From JANQIO01 sp965229625 (lineage in GTDB: Bacteria > Pseudomonadota > Gammaproteobacteria > Pseudomonadales > Halieaceae): a stretch of 64,000 nt of DNA. Where the stretch lies: contig CBDDJJ010000001.1 in NCBI GenBank assembly GCA_965229625.1, positions 992,001-1,056,000 on the forward strand, read 5' to 3'. The position numbers and the translations under genes were made by a program. Shown one piece after another: positions 23,858 through 33,765 of this stretch. Every line of letters begins with the position of its first letter. The first letter of the stretch is position 1. The notes beneath the pieces are model-generated. The model searched no databases and was not told the DNA's origin. It worked only from the letters and a program-made list of their open reading frames with translations.

Positions 23858-24962
23858 TCCCAGTGCGCTGGCACTGGCTACCGCACTGCTTGGCTGGTCG
23901 GCCGTGTCTGTATTAACAGGAGCCATCGGCAACAACGCTGAAGCGGTTGTCGAGGAGCGGCCGTTGCCGGTGCGAGCTGTCGAAGCGCGCTTGTCGCGAG
24001 GCTACGACATCGAGCGCACGTTTGTTGGCAAGATCGAATCGCGCCGGGAGAGCGACGTCGGGTTCGAACTGGGCGGCCTGATCGCCGAAGTCATGGTGGA
24101 AGAAGGTGACGAGGTAAAGTCCGGTGAGCTGCTGGCACGGCTGGACACACAACTGTTGGCGGCCAGACGTGCAGAACTGGTGGCCGAGCAAGATCGAGCG
24201 AAAGCCGACCTCGACCTGGCGATCAAGACTCGCCGTCGTATCGACGAGCTCCAGTCTTTGGATTTCGCCTCGTCGCAGGCCCGTGACGAAGCCATCGAAG
24301 CGGTTAACGCCCGCCGTGCTGATCTACAACGGACTGCGTCTGCTATTCAGACCATTGATGTGCAGATTGCGAAGAGTGAGTTGAAGGCCCCCTTTGATGC
24401 ATTGATTGCCGCGCGCAGGGTTGACGAGGGCCAGGTTATCGCAGCGGGCACCTCGGTACTGCACTTGCTGGAATCCAGCCAGCCGGAAGCAAGAATCGGT
24501 GTCGCTGGCAGGAGCCTGGATTCCCTCGCCATCGGCGATGAGTACACGCTGCAGGTCGGGGGCCGCAATCTTGTCGGCGCCCTGCGCAGCATCCTGCCCA
24601 CCAGGGACGGCGATACGCGCAGCACAGATGCCGTGTTCAGCCTCGCCGTGCCGCTCCAGAGTGTGCGCAGTGGTGACCTGGCGAGGCTGCGAATCCGGCA
24701 GTACATAGCCAGGGAGGTAATCACCCTTCCTCGCTCCGCGCTAACGGAGAGCAGCCGCGGAATCTGGGCGGTGTACGTCATGGAGCATGACGCCGGCGGT
24801 GCCGCCCGGCTGGCGCGGCGGCAGGTGGAACTCGTTCACTTCGAGGGCGAGACCGTACACGTCTCCGGCACCCTGTCTAAAGGCGAACGCGTGGTCACGG
24901 CCGGGCTGCATCGCCTGGTGCCGGGCCAGAAAGTGTCACTGATTACAGACGCCACGGAGTAA
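23829..24962 (+). CDS. RND efflux periplasmic adaptor (membrane-fusion protein)
   Basis: A 377-residue HlyD/AcrA-type adaptor: an N-terminal signal or anchor (LALATALLGWSAVSVLTG), the lipoyl half-motif VGFELGGLIAEVMVEEGDEV, a helical hairpin (about residues 105-180), the second lipoyl half (LKAPFDALIAARRVDEGQVI) and beta-barrel plus membrane-proximal domains (LVPGQKVSLI). It links the inner-membrane pump at 24966 to an outer-membrane channel, which is not encoded here. GGAG precedes the paired ATGs; the next gene starts three bases after its stop. Confidence 0.93.
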   Translation: MMKTQRRVTNPSALALATALLGWSAVSVLTGAIGNNAEAVVEERPLPVRAVEARLSRGYDIERTFVGKIESRRESDVGFELGGLIAEVMVEEGDEVKSGELLARLDTQLLAARRAELVAEQDRAKADLDLAIKTRRRIDELQSLDFASSQARDEAIEAVNARRADLQRTASAIQTIDVQIAKSELKAPFDALIAARRVDEGQVIAAGTSVLHLLESSQPEARIGVAGRSLDSLAIGDEYTLQVGGRNLVGALRSILPTRDGDTRSTDAVFSLAVPLQSVRSGDLARLRIRQYIAREVITLPRSALTESSRGIWAVYVMEHDAGGAARLARRQVELVHFEGETVHVSGTLSKGERVVTAGLHRLVPGQKVSLITDATE

Positions 24963-24965
24963 GCC

Positions 24966-27900
24966 ATGAAAACCACAAGCTGGGCCAGTGCCTTTTTCCG
25001 AAACAGACATGCGCTCGTTCTGGCGATAGTGGCCGTACTCGTGGGCGGTATGTCATCCATTGCCTCACTACCGCGGCTCGAGGACCCACGCATTACCAAC
25101 AGGGACCCCATCATCATCACCCGCGTACCAGGCGCATCCGCTGAACGGGTTGAAACCCTGGTCACGGAGCCGCTCGAAAAGGCGCTGCAGGAAATCGTCG
25201 ATATCAAGGACATTGAGTCCACTTCCACTCGCGGCGTGTCACTGGTGCGCGTGAAACTGAAAGCCACCATCGATGCCACCAACAACAAGTCTGTATTCGC
25301 CGAAATTCGTGACAAAGTGGAAGAAGCCAGGCAGCACTTCCCACCACAGGCGCAAGCGCCGGAGGTAGACGACAAGCGCGATCCTGCGGCATTCACGCTG
25401 ATTACTGCTGTGACCTGGGCGGCAGCGGGCGCCCCCAACCTCAATATCATGAACCGAGCCGCAGAAGAGCTGGCAACGCGCCTCCGCTCAATTCCCGGCA
25501 CCGAGCTGGTCAGGCTTTATGGCGCACCCGACGAGGAGATCACTGTCACCGCCGACCCTGTGGCCATTGCTGACCTGGGACTGTCTGCTGAAGACCTGTC
25601 GCACACCCTGCGCAGCGCTGATGCCAAACGCGCGGCCGGTGTACTACGAGCGGACCAGACAAACGTAACGCTGGAAGTCAGGGGCGAGCTGGATTCCGTC
25701 GCGCGTATCCAGTCGATTCCGGTTATCAGCGATTCGCAGCTGGGCATTGTCAGGATTGGAGATATCGCCAGCGTGGAGCGCAACTGGCGCAGTCCCGCCA
25801 GCGATATCGCGTACAACAACGGCCAACGTGTGATACTGGTCGCCGCGCGCATGGACTCCCAACTCCACATCGATGCCTGGGCGAATTCCGCTCAATCCCT
25901 TATCGATGCCTATGCGATTGAACTGGGTAGCGGCCTACAGCTTGATCCCGTTTTTGAACAGGCCAGCTATACCCACAATCAGCTGACCAATCTCGTCAGC
26001 AACCTGATTGCAGGCGTCCTGGTGGTCATGGCAGTCGTGATGCTGACCATGGGTTGGAGACTGGCGCTGGTGATCGGCATTGCTATACCGCTAGTCGTCT
26101 CGATGGTGCTGTTGGGCTGGCAATTTACCGGCAATGCTATTCAGCAAATGTCCATCTTCGGGTTGATCATTGCGCTGGGGCTGCTGATTGACAACGCCAT
26201 CGTCGCGGCCGATGAGGTGGCGCGGCACAAACAGAACGGACTGTCATCACTCGAGGCGCTTGAGCGCGCTGTCCACCATCTCGCCATACCGCTGTTCGCC
26301 TCAACGCTGACCACGGTGCTTGCGTTCGCCCCTATCCTGCTGCTCACGGGCTCCGTTGGAGAGTTCGTCGGTTCGATAGGTGGAACTGTCATCATCGCCC
26401 TCTCCTGCTCTCTTGTCGTCGCACTGAGCGTCGTTGCGGCACTTGCCGCCCTGTTTGCGCGGAGCCCGGGCGCGGATGGAAAGCGCTGGTGGCATACCGG
26501 CGTGCGCCTGCCAATGTTGCAAAGACGCTATCGCCAGGCCCTTGAAGGCGCCCTGCGCCGCCCGCTGGCAGCGATTGCCTTTGCGCTGTTTCTTCCAGTC
26601 AGTGGATTCATCGCCGCCACGCAGTTGGGGAACCAGTTCTTTCCTCCCGTCGACCGGGACATGTTTGAACTCAAGATGTGGCTGCCCAACAACTCAAGCA
26701 TCGACCACACCGCTGACCAGGCACTGACCATCGAAGACGAAGTGAGGAAGTTCGATGCTGTGACTGACGTTCACTGGCGCGTCGGTGGAAGTTACCCATC
26801 TGTCTTCTACAACCTGGCGATGAGCAAGGAGTTCTCACCGTACTATGCGCACGCCATCATCAAGGCGGATTCCGCCGAATCAGCTCGCGCCATCATCAAG
26901 CCCATGCAGATTGCGCTCAACGCCCGCTTCCCGAACGCCCAGCTCGTTCTCCGGCAGTTTGGACAGGGGCCACCGATCGAGGCGGACGTCGAATACCGGC
27001 TCTACGGCCCCAGCCTGGAGACTCTTCAGACACTGGGTGAGCAGGTCCGCCTGGCACTCCAGTCAGACCCCGACGTGATGCACACCCGGACGTCCATCCC
27101 GCGCGGAGAGCCCAAGCTATGGTTTAGCGCCGACGAAGATGAAGCCCTCCTAGCAGGATTGAAGCTCACGGACATCGCCAGCCAACTCGAATCCAACCTG
27201 GAAGGGAGTATCGGCGGTACGGTGCTGGAGAACCTGGAGCAACTGCCGGTGCGCGTCAGGTATGGAGCGGATTATCGTGCCAGTAGTGACGACATCGCCA
27301 GCATGCAGATTGTCAGTAAAGGTCTGGACGAGTGGACTTCACTTCAGGCACTGGGCACCTTGGAGCTGCGGCCGGAGCTGGGTGGCAACACCCGCTTCAA
27401 TTCGCTGCGCACAAATCGGATTGAAGGCTACACGGTCAACGGCGCTCTGCCCATCGATGTAACGCGACGTGTATTGGAAACTCTCGAGGCAAGCGGCTTC
27501 TTCCTGCCCGCTGGCTATCGTATAGAGATCGGTGGCGCCGTCGAAGAAGACAGGGAAGCTACGGCCAGTCTGCTGGCCTATGTGCCGCTGCTGCTCACCT
27601 TGACGGTTGCCACGCTGGTGTTGCTGTTCAGAAGCGCAACACTTGCCGGACTGCTGGGACTGGTCGGCTTCCTCTCCGTTGGGCCAGGCTTGCTCGCCAC
27701 CTGGGCGATGGGCTTTCCCATCAGTTTCAACACCATATTGGGCACGCTGGGCCTGGTGGGACTGGCATTCAACAACAGTATTGTCGTGTTGGCCGCTATT
27801 CGCAGCCAGGCACCGGCACGAGAAGGCGACGCCAGCGCCATCGTGGAGAGTATCGCCGGCGCGAGTCGCCACATTTTTTCAACCACTTTGACGACCGTGG

Positions 27901-28109
27901 GCGGGTTCCTGCCGCTGATACTGTTCGTGGGGGGAGACTTCTGGCCTTCGCTTTCCATTGTGCTTGCCGGCGGTGTCTTCGGCTCAACCATACTCGCGCT
28001 TGTGTTTACGCCCACCATGTATGCATTGGGGTGCAGATGGAAGCACGCCAGGGCCCGGCGCGAGCAAGAGCACGAGGCCCAACCAGAGGGCGCGGCTGCG
28101 ACCAGCTAA
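24966..28109 (+). CDS. RND family efflux permease
   Basis: A 1047-residue resistance-nodulation-division pump with the twelve-segment duplicated layout: TM1 near residues 14-33, a large periplasmic loop, TM2-6 (about 330-490), a second loop and TM8-12 (about 855-1025). Sequence marks include the N-terminal SLPRLEDPRI, the TM4 proton-relay region GLIIALGLLIDNAIVAADEV with its Asp, and FFPPVDRDMFELKMWLPNNS. It should expel a hydrophobic or amphipathic compound by proton antiport. It is co-transcribed with the adaptor under presumed MarR control. No TolC-like partner is adjacent, so a channel encoded elsewhere is needed. Confidence 0.95.
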   Translation: MKTTSWASAFFRNRHALVLAIVAVLVGGMSSIASLPRLEDPRITNRDPIIITRVPGASAERVETLVTEPLEKALQEIVDIKDIESTSTRGVSLVRVKLKATIDATNNKSVFAEIRDKVEEARQHFPPQAQAPEVDDKRDPAAFTLITAVTWAAAGAPNLNIMNRAAEELATRLRSIPGTELVRLYGAPDEEITVTADPVAIADLGLSAEDLSHTLRSADAKRAAGVLRADQTNVTLEVRGELDSVARIQSIPVISDSQLGIVRIGDIASVERNWRSPASDIAYNNGQRVILVAARMDSQLHIDAWANSAQSLIDAYAIELGSGLQLDPVFEQASYTHNQLTNLVSNLIAGVLVVMAVVMLTMGWRLALVIGIAIPLVVSMVLLGWQFTGNAIQQMSIFGLIIALGLLIDNAIVAADEVARHKQNGLSSLEALERAVHHLAIPLFASTLTTVLAFAPILLLTGSVGEFVGSIGGTVIIALSCSLVVALSVVAALAALFARSPGADGKRWWHTGVRLPMLQRRYRQALEGALRRPLAAIAFALFLPVSGFIAATQLGNQFFPPVDRDMFELKMWLPNNSSIDHTADQALTIEDEVRKFDAVTDVHWRVGGSYPSVFYNLAMSKEFSPYYAHAIIKADSAESARAIIKPMQIALNARFPNAQLVLRQFGQGPPIEADVEYRLYGPSLETLQTLGEQVRLALQSDPDVMHTRTSIPRGEPKLWFSADEDEALLAGLKLTDIASQLESNLEGSIGGTVLENLEQLPVRVRYGADYRASSDDIASMQIVSKGLDEWTSLQALGTLELRPELGGNTRFNSLRTNRIEGYTVNGALPIDVTRRVLETLEASGFFLPAGYRIEIGGAVEEDREATASLLAYVPLLLTLTVATLVLLFRSATLAGLLGLVGFLSVGPGLLATWAMGFPISFNTILGTLGLVGLAFNNSIVVLAAIRSQAPAREGDASAIVESIAGASRHIFSTTLTTVGGFLPLILFVGGDFWPSLSIVLAGGVFGSTILALVFTPTMYALGCRWKHARARREQEHEAQPEGAAATS

Positions 28110-28148
28110 AGCCGCCGTCGCGGCCGACCGGGTTGACTGAGCGTCAGG

Positions 28149-28991
28149 CTAAAACTCAGTGTCTGCAATCGTGGTGCGGTGCAGCAGCCGGTCGTAACCG
28201 TCGTAGCCGCCGGTGGCGGAGTGCAGCACTGAGCGGTTGTCCCACATCACCAGCATGTCCTTCTGCCAGGGGTGTGAGTAGATGTAGGGCTCACTGATCT
28301 GGTGGGCGTAGTACTCGAGCAGCAGCGTGTCGCTGTCGGCCTTCTCGAGACCGGCAAAGCCCTTGATATAGGCAGGCGAAGAAAACAGCGCCTTCTTACC
28401 GGTTTCCCGGTGGGTGCGCACGAAGGGGTGCTCGCAGGTTTCACGGGCCTTTTCACTGGGCAGGATCTTCATGCTGCGGCCGCTGTCCTGGTCGCCCTCT
28501 CCATAGAGCCCGTCCGGCGCGTAACCCAACTCCGCGGAGTGGATGGCAACCAGCTCATCGGCTCGCTCGCGCAGCTCATGGGACAAGCCCTCATAGGCCG
28601 CCACCTGGTCGGCAAACAGCGTATTGCCCCCCACAGGCGGGATGGTGATGCCGTACAGCACGGTGCCGGCCGGCGGCGTTTCCAGGAAGCTCCAGTCCGA
28701 GTGGAAGATCTCGGCGAAGATGGGCGTGGTTTCATCGGCGTTACGCTGCACTGCCGCCACATTCTCGTTTTCATCGATGTGACCGAAAAACGGGTCTTCG
28801 CCGATCTCGCCAAAATAACGGGTGAAGTGCACCAGTTGATCGGTACTCAGGGGCTGGTCGGGAAACACCAGCACCTTGTGTTCCAGCCATTGGGCTCGAA
28901 GCTCAGCGACCTGGTCGGCCGACAGCTCCTTGCGAAGATCGAGTCCGGTAACCACGGCTCCACAGGCCGATGTGGTGGGTGCGACGTGCAT
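28149..28991 (-). CDS. TauD/TfdA family 2-oxoglutarate-dependent dioxygenase
   Basis: A 280-residue Fe(II)/2-oxoglutarate oxygenase. The facial triad is visible as HSDWSF (H-x-D, near residue 100) and a distal His in DRLLHRTTI, with the 2OG-binding Arg just after it. The N-terminus (GAVVTGLDLRKELSADQVAE) and WDNRSVLHSATGGYDGYD are typical of the TauD family, which includes taurine, alkyl sulfate and phenoxyacetate dioxygenases. AGGA lies before the chosen ATG at 28991; the frame is open to 29027. A 9-bp hairpin lies 25 bases upstream of the start. The substrate is unknown. Confidence 0.9.
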   Translation of the reverse strand: MHVAPTTSACGAVVTGLDLRKELSADQVAELRAQWLEHKVLVFPDQPLSTDQLVHFTRYFGEIGEDPFFGHIDENENVAAVQRNADETTPIFAEIFHSDWSFLETPPAGTVLYGITIPPVGGNTLFADQVAAYEGLSHELRERADELVAIHSAELGYAPDGLYGEGDQDSGRSMKILPSEKARETCEHPFVRTHRETGKKALFSSPAYIKGFAGLEKADSDTLLLEYYAHQISEPYIYSHPWQKDMLVMWDNRSVLHSATGGYDGYDRLLHRTTIADTEF

Positions 28992-29016
28992 GTTCTTATC
29001 CTGTTCCGGGGAATAC

Positions 29017-29039
29017 GCCACCCGCACTCGGCGGGTGGC
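29017..29039 (-). other. Perfect 9-bp hairpin in the leader of the TauD-type gene
   Basis: GCCACCCGC (29017-29025) and GCGGGTGGC (29031-29039) pair exactly around a 5-base loop. It ends 25 bases before the TauD ATG, without a T-run on the minus strand. It could influence leader structure or be a protein site. Confidence 0.45.
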
Positions 29040-29098
29040 AGTACTGTACTACGTTATGACGCGGTCCACTAAACCGCTCCCGGACAGGCAGTGAAACA

Positions 29099-29120
29099 GC
29101 GCTGGTGTGGGCACCAGCGC
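29099..29120 (-). terminator. Terminator-like hairpin after the ABC exporter operon
   Basis: A perfect 9-bp stem, GCGCTGGTG/CACCAGCGC (arms 29112-29120 and 29099-29107), with loop 29108-29111, lies seven bases after the permease stop on the minus strand. Only a short TGTTT follows, so it is a weak intrinsic terminator. Confidence 0.6.
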
Positions 29121-29126
29121 ACAGAG

Positions 29127-31577
29127 CTACTCGTAGCGCAACGAACTGATCGGGCTGGCGGTAGCGATCTTGATGGCGTGTACCGAGACAATCAGCCAGG
29201 CCGTCACCAAACCCATCACTGCGGCCAGCGAGATGATGAGAGGCAGCATGCTAATGCGCTCGTCGAAGAAATTCAGGTACAGGCCCGAGGCGGCATAGGC
29301 CAGCGGCATGGCCACCAGCAGTGACCACAGCACCGGGATGGAGAACTGCCAGACCAGCAGCCTGACGATCTGGTCCACCCGGGCTCCGAGCACCTTGCGG
29401 ATACCGATTTCACGGGTACGCCGCTCGGCCATGAACGCGGCCAGGCCAAACAGGCCGATCAGCGCCAGGGTCAGCGCCACCATTGCGAAGGCTGCCAGTA
29501 CATTGTTCATGGTCCTGAAGATCACGTAGATGTCATTGAACACGTCATCCAGGAAACGTTCCTGGATAGGGTAATCGGGAATGACATCTTCCCAGACGCG
29601 CTCGATATCCTGCAGGGTCTGAAGCATGTTGTCCCCATTTAGCCTGACAGAGGCAACTCTCACCCAATCCGCTTGCATGACAAACATCATGGGTTTGATT
29701 TTGTTATGCAGGCCCAGGAAGTTCTGATCGGGAACCAGACCGACAACGTTGTACTGAACCGCTGCTCGACCCTGCTCCCATGCACGATCGCTAAGGATCT
29801 CGAAGTAGCTCTCCCCAACGGCCGCCTCTGCACTTTCAAACCCAAGGCTGGTGGCAGCGAGCTCGTTGATCAGTACGTTCACCACTTCGCCGCCTTCCTC
29901 GAGAAAGTCACCGGCGATATCACGGGTGAGTGTGCGGCCGGCAAGTAATGGAATGTCAAAGGTTTCGAGAAAACCGTCGTCAACGCGCACCTGGTTGATG
30001 ATGATTTCCGAAGCTTCATCACCCGCTTCACGAGCGACCCCCATGGAGCTGTTGCTCTGCTCAAAGGGCACCTGGCTGGTATAGGTCACATTCTCAACAC
30101 CGGGCAGGGCCATAAGCTGGGTGCGCAGGGTCTGGTGCCGCTTGACGATGTCATCGACGCCGGCGCGCTCCAGCACCACAATGCTGTCCTTGGGAAAGAT
30201 GTCTGCAGACTTCGCGACCTGTTGGTTCTGGAAGTACATCACCAGCACGCAGGCCAGCATAAACACCGAAATGGTGAACTGCACACCAATCATCAGGCTG
30301 CGGAACAGGCCGCCGCGATTACCCTTCAACATGCTGTTGTGCAGGCTGTCGATGGGCGTGGCGCGGGTAATCATGTAGGCCGGATAGGCCCCTGCCGCAA
30401 GACCGACAAACAGCGTCGTAAACAACAGGAAAGGCGCGATACTGAGGTAGTCCAGGCTGACGGTCTTGGTCGACCACTGGTTGAACAGGGGTATCAGCAA
30501 CTCCAGGCAGGCCAACGCCAGCAGCATCGACAGGGTGGCGATCGTCAGGCTCTCAATCAGGAACTGGGCCAGTAGTTGGCTCTGCGCAGCGCCGAAGGTT
30601 TTGCGCAAACCCACTTCACGCGCTCGACCCAGGCTCTGGGCCGTAGCGAGGTTAGTGTAGTTGACGCAGGCGACGATCAGCACCAACAAACCCAGGAGTT
30701 GGATGCTTGTAATGGCCGGAATCCCAATGGCGTCCCAGATCATGGTGTTTTCTTCCACCAGCGGCCTCACACGCAGTTCCGGAATGAACTCCTGCTGCCC
30801 CTCCGGCGCATGGCGCTGAAACACCGCGTTCACCTGGTCGCTGAGCCACTGCCGGCTCTTGCCATCGGGCAACAGCATATAGGTCATGTCGCCGAGCGAC
30901 AGGTTGCCCCAGTCCTCGTCAAAAGCGAAGTCCTGGATGGAACCCAGCGTATCGAGCTGTGCAAACAAGCGGGGTTCGCGATCCTGCAGCAAGCTCGAGT
31001 TAAAGTGGCTGTCCTTTGGAATCTCCGCGATCACCGCCTTGACTACCAGGTCGTGCTCATGGTCGAGGGTAAGCACTTCTCCCACCACATCGCTGCGTCC
31101 GAAGTACTTCTGTGCTGTGGATTCGCTGAGGATGACGCCCTTGGGATCCCCAATGGCGCTTCCATCCCCGTACAGATAATCGAAATCGAAGATCGCTGTG
31201 AGCTCCGGATCCGCGAAGGTAACCGTGTGGTAGTAGCTGTCGTTGGTATCACCCACCGTCACCAGGAACTCGCGTGTCACGGTGCGCGCCACCGCGTTGA
31301 GTTCACCGAGCTCGGCCTTGAGCAGCGGCCCCATGGCGGTATAGATACTGTTGGTTTCCAGTACACCGATATCGGCACCATCGACAAATACGCTGCCTGC
31401 CGTAAAGATGCGATCGCGCTGACTGAACATGCTGTCGTGGTCGCGCTCATAGCTGGCCAGCACCATGCCGAACAGGAACACGGCAAGGCCAATGGCCAGC
31501 CCGGCAACATTGATGAATGCATACAGGCGGTTCTTGGCCATATTGCGCAGCGCGAGCTTGATGTAGTTTGCGTACAT
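29127..31577 (-). CDS. ABC transporter permease, MacB/FtsX type
   Basis: An 816-residue permease with two FtsX domains: TM1 near residues 20-40, a MacB-type periplasmic domain, three segments about 285-400, a further segment near 425-445, a second periplasmic domain and the last three segments about 690-805. SLGRAREVGLRKTFGA and ERRTREIGIRKVLGA are the two cytoplasmic FtsX coupling motifs. These exporters move peptides or lipoprotein-like cargo by mechanotransmission with an ATPase (31610) and an adaptor (32315), both directly upstream on the same strand. Expression is probably driven by the sigma-54 promoter at 33685-33700. Confidence 0.93.
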   Translation of the reverse strand: MYANYIKLALRNMAKNRLYAFINVAGLAIGLAVFLFGMVLASYERDHDSMFSQRDRIFTAGSVFVDGADIGVLETNSIYTAMGPLLKAELGELNAVARTVTREFLVTVGDTNDSYYHTVTFADPELTAIFDFDYLYGDGSAIGDPKGVILSESTAQKYFGRSDVVGEVLTLDHEHDLVVKAVIAEIPKDSHFNSSLLQDREPRLFAQLDTLGSIQDFAFDEDWGNLSLGDMTYMLLPDGKSRQWLSDQVNAVFQRHAPEGQQEFIPELRVRPLVEENTMIWDAIGIPAITSIQLLGLLVLIVACVNYTNLATAQSLGRAREVGLRKTFGAAQSQLLAQFLIESLTIATLSMLLALACLELLIPLFNQWSTKTVSLDYLSIAPFLLFTTLFVGLAAGAYPAYMITRATPIDSLHNSMLKGNRGGLFRSLMIGVQFTISVFMLACVLVMYFQNQQVAKSADIFPKDSIVVLERAGVDDIVKRHQTLRTQLMALPGVENVTYTSQVPFEQSNSSMGVAREAGDEASEIIINQVRVDDGFLETFDIPLLAGRTLTRDIAGDFLEEGGEVVNVLINELAATSLGFESAEAAVGESYFEILSDRAWEQGRAAVQYNVVGLVPDQNFLGLHNKIKPMMFVMQADWVRVASVRLNGDNMLQTLQDIERVWEDVIPDYPIQERFLDDVFNDIYVIFRTMNNVLAAFAMVALTLALIGLFGLAAFMAERRTREIGIRKVLGARVDQIVRLLVWQFSIPVLWSLLVAMPLAYAASGLYLNFFDERISMLPLIISLAAVMGLVTAWLIVSVHAIKIATASPISSLRYE

Positions 31578-31609
31578 GATTCTGTCTCGTTGAAGTGGTC
31601 AGCCGCCGA

Positions 31610-32290
31610 TCAGGCAGCGCGCAGGCTCTGGGTGACGACGTGTCCGTCAAACAGGTTAATGGTGCGGCGCGCATAGTCGGCGTGGGCCGCGGAGTGGGTC
31701 ACCATGACGATGGTCGTGCCCTCGTCGTTCAGGCCCTGCAGCATTTCCATCACTTCCTGGCCGTGCACGCTGTCCAGGTTACCGGTGGGTTCGTCGGCGA
31801 GAATCAGCGACTGATTACCCACCACCGCGCGGGCGACTGCGACCCGCTGCTGCTGACCACCGGAGAGCTGGCTGGGGCGGTGTTTGGCGCGGTGCGCAAT
31901 GCCCACCTTGTCCATCACCTCGGTCACGCGCTGCTTGCGCTCCCTGGCGCTGATGTCGTGGTACAGCAGCGCCAGTTCAATGTTTTCCTGCACGCTGAGC
32001 TCGTCGATCAGGTTGAAGTTCTGGAAGATGAAGCCGATGTTCTGCTTGCGGATCTCGCTGAGCCTGGCCTCACCGTAGCCGGCCACGTCTTCACCCATGA
32101 AGAAATACTCCCCTTCGCTGGGCCGGTCGAGCATGCCAATCACGTTGAGCAGCGTGGACTTGCCGCAGCCGGAGGGCCCCATGACGGCGACGAACTCGCC
32201 CTGCTCGATGGCGATGTTCACGGCGTTGAGCGCCACGGTTTCCACTTCGTCGGTGCGGTAGAACTTTGACAGGTTATTCAGGCTAAGCAT
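31610..32290 (-). CDS. ABC transporter ATP-binding protein, MacB/LolD type
   Basis: A 226-residue ATPase with Walker A GPSGCGKST (residues 39-47), the Q-loop, the ABC signature LSGGQQQR (near 144), Walker B LILADEPTG and the switch His in MVTHSAAHA. Its size and sequence fit the MacB/LolD/FtsE group that energises FtsX-type permeases. It lies between the adaptor and permease genes with short gaps, as part of one operon. Confidence 0.95.
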   Translation of the reverse strand: MLSLNNLSKFYRTDEVETVALNAVNIAIEQGEFVAVMGPSGCGKSTLLNVIGMLDRPSEGEYFFMGEDVAGYGEARLSEIRKQNIGFIFQNFNLIDELSVQENIELALLYHDISARERKQRVTEVMDKVGIAHRAKHRPSQLSGGQQQRVAVARAVVGNQSLILADEPTGNLDSVHGQEVMEMLQGLNDEGTTIVMVTHSAAHADYARRTINLFDGHVVTQSLRAA

Positions 32291-32314
32291 GGCTATGTCT
32301 TCTCCAGTGCAAGA

Positions 32315-33646
32315 TCAGGAATCGTTGGAATTGTTGAGTACCAGCAGGTCCATGTCGCGGAACCCGCTGTAGGGTGAAGTGATGACGCTCTCACCGGCCT
32401 GCAGGCCGTCGAGTACCTCGATGTACTTGGTATTGCGCCGGCCCAGCTTGACCTCGCGCTTGACCGCGCTTTTACCGTCGGGGCTGGCCACGAAGATCCA
32501 CTTGCCACCGGTGTCCTGGAAGAAGGACCCGTTGGGGATCAGCAGCGCCTCGGTGGCATCACCCAGGGTCAGCTTGGCCTGGATAGTCTGGCCGCGACGC
32601 AGGTCACGGGGGGCGTCGCCGATAAACTGCATGTCGATCTCGAACTGGCCGGCCTCAACATTGGGATAGATCTTGGACAAGCGGAGCTGGTGCTCACGGC
32701 CGTTGTGGTCAAAGCTCACGGTCTGGCCAATGTCCGTGCGATTCAAGTAGAACTCGTCAATGTTAGCGACCAGCTTGAACTGGTCGGCGTCGTCCACCTG
32801 GCCGATGCGGTCACCGCGGCTGACGTTCTGGCCGATTTCCATGTCGAAACCGGAAAGCTTGCCGCTGACCGGGGCACGCACCTGCAGCTCTTCCAGGCTG
32901 TCGCGGGCGAAGCGGAGGTTCTCCTCCATGACCACGTTTTTCTCCCGGAAGAACTCGAGCTGTTCCACCATCAGGCGCTCGTCGGAGGCCTGGCTTTCGA
33001 GGGTGACAGTGCGCAGCGCCTTGTTGTATTCCAGCTCGTCGACCAGGTCCTCGTAGTTGCCCTGGGCCGCCAGGCCTTTGGCCAGCAGCTGGTCCTGGCG
33101 GGCTATTTCGCGGGTGAGGCGGCGAATCTCGTAGTCCACATCCACCAGCGTGCGCTTGTGGCCCAGGCGGTTCTGTTCCAGTCGTAGCTCCTGGTCGCGC
33201 ATGCTGTTGAGCTGCTCCATGACCCTCGACTCGGTGCTCATGACACTGAGCTGGAGGTCGGAATTGGAAAGCCTCACGATGACCTGGCCGGCTTCCACCG
33301 AGGCGCCGTCCTCAGCCAGCACCTCCTCGACACGGCCACCCTGCACCGCGTCCAGGAACACCGTCTTCAGCGGCGCGACGCGGGCCCGCACCGGGATCGT
33401 GTCCTCGAAAATGCCGGACACCACGGGTGATAGCAGGATGCGGCTGTCGGACACCGTCAGGCTGCGGCCGTTGTTGGCAGACACCAGGTAGGCCGCCAGT
33501 AACAGCAGCGCGATCGCCGCTGCGGCGGGCAGGGCCCAGCGGCCGGGGAAACGCTTCTTCTCGATCACCCGATCCATGGCCGCGCCCGGTTTGCTCATTG
33601 TGCGTTCCGGGCTGGGGGTTTGCTCCATTGTGCTGATGGTGCCCAT
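32315..33646 (-). CDS. HlyD/MacA-like periplasmic adaptor of the ABC exporter
   Basis: A 443-residue adaptor: a cytoplasmic tail, one membrane anchor (about residues 37-55, ALPAAAAIALLLLAAYLVSA), the lipoyl motif VQGGRVEEVLAEDGASVEAG, a long coiled-coil hairpin (about 140-255), the return lipoyl motif LQVRAPVSGKLSGFDMEIGQ and a beta-barrel. The ATG at 33646 fits the sigma-54 promoter, which predicts a transcript start near 33674 and a leader carrying GAGAG; earlier starts would be leaderless or outside the transcript. It is the first gene of the exporter operon. Confidence 0.9.
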   Translation of the reverse strand: MGTISTMEQTPSPERTMSKPGAAMDRVIEKKRFPGRWALPAAAAIALLLLAAYLVSANNGRSLTVSDSRILLSPVVSGIFEDTIPVRARVAPLKTVFLDAVQGGRVEEVLAEDGASVEAGQVIVRLSNSDLQLSVMSTESRVMEQLNSMRDQELRLEQNRLGHKRTLVDVDYEIRRLTREIARQDQLLAKGLAAQGNYEDLVDELEYNKALRTVTLESQASDERLMVEQLEFFREKNVVMEENLRFARDSLEELQVRAPVSGKLSGFDMEIGQNVSRGDRIGQVDDADQFKLVANIDEFYLNRTDIGQTVSFDHNGREHQLRLSKIYPNVEAGQFEIDMQFIGDAPRDLRRGQTIQAKLTLGDATEALLIPNGSFFQDTGGKWIFVASPDGKSAVKREVKLGRRNTKYIEVLDGLQAGESVITSPYSGFRDMDLLVLNNSNDS

Positions 33647-33684
33647 GTCTGTTCTCTCGGCGTGTGTGCTCATACCAGAAGAAG

Positions 33685-33700
33685 AGCAATGCGCGGGCCA
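33685..33700 (-). promoter_or_regulatory. Sigma-54 (RpoN) promoter of the ABC exporter operon
   Basis: On the minus strand TGGCCCGCGCATTGCT matches the sigma-54 consensus TGGCACG-N4-TTGCW with one mismatch, including the invariant GG (33699-33698) and GC (33687-33686) at the right spacing. The predicted start of transcription is about 33674, 28 bases before the adaptor ATG. Confidence 0.85.
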
Positions 33701-33765
33701 ACTTTTTAACCTATTGTTTTTAATGAATAAATTGAAATTCCTGGCAGGCGGAGAGAGCAGCGGAG

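Noticed and set aside
30576..31676. A 366-codon open frame on the plus strand opposite the ABC permease
   Set aside because: The permease has clear FtsX motifs through the whole stretch, and the plus-strand frame has no promoter, ribosome-binding site or domain.
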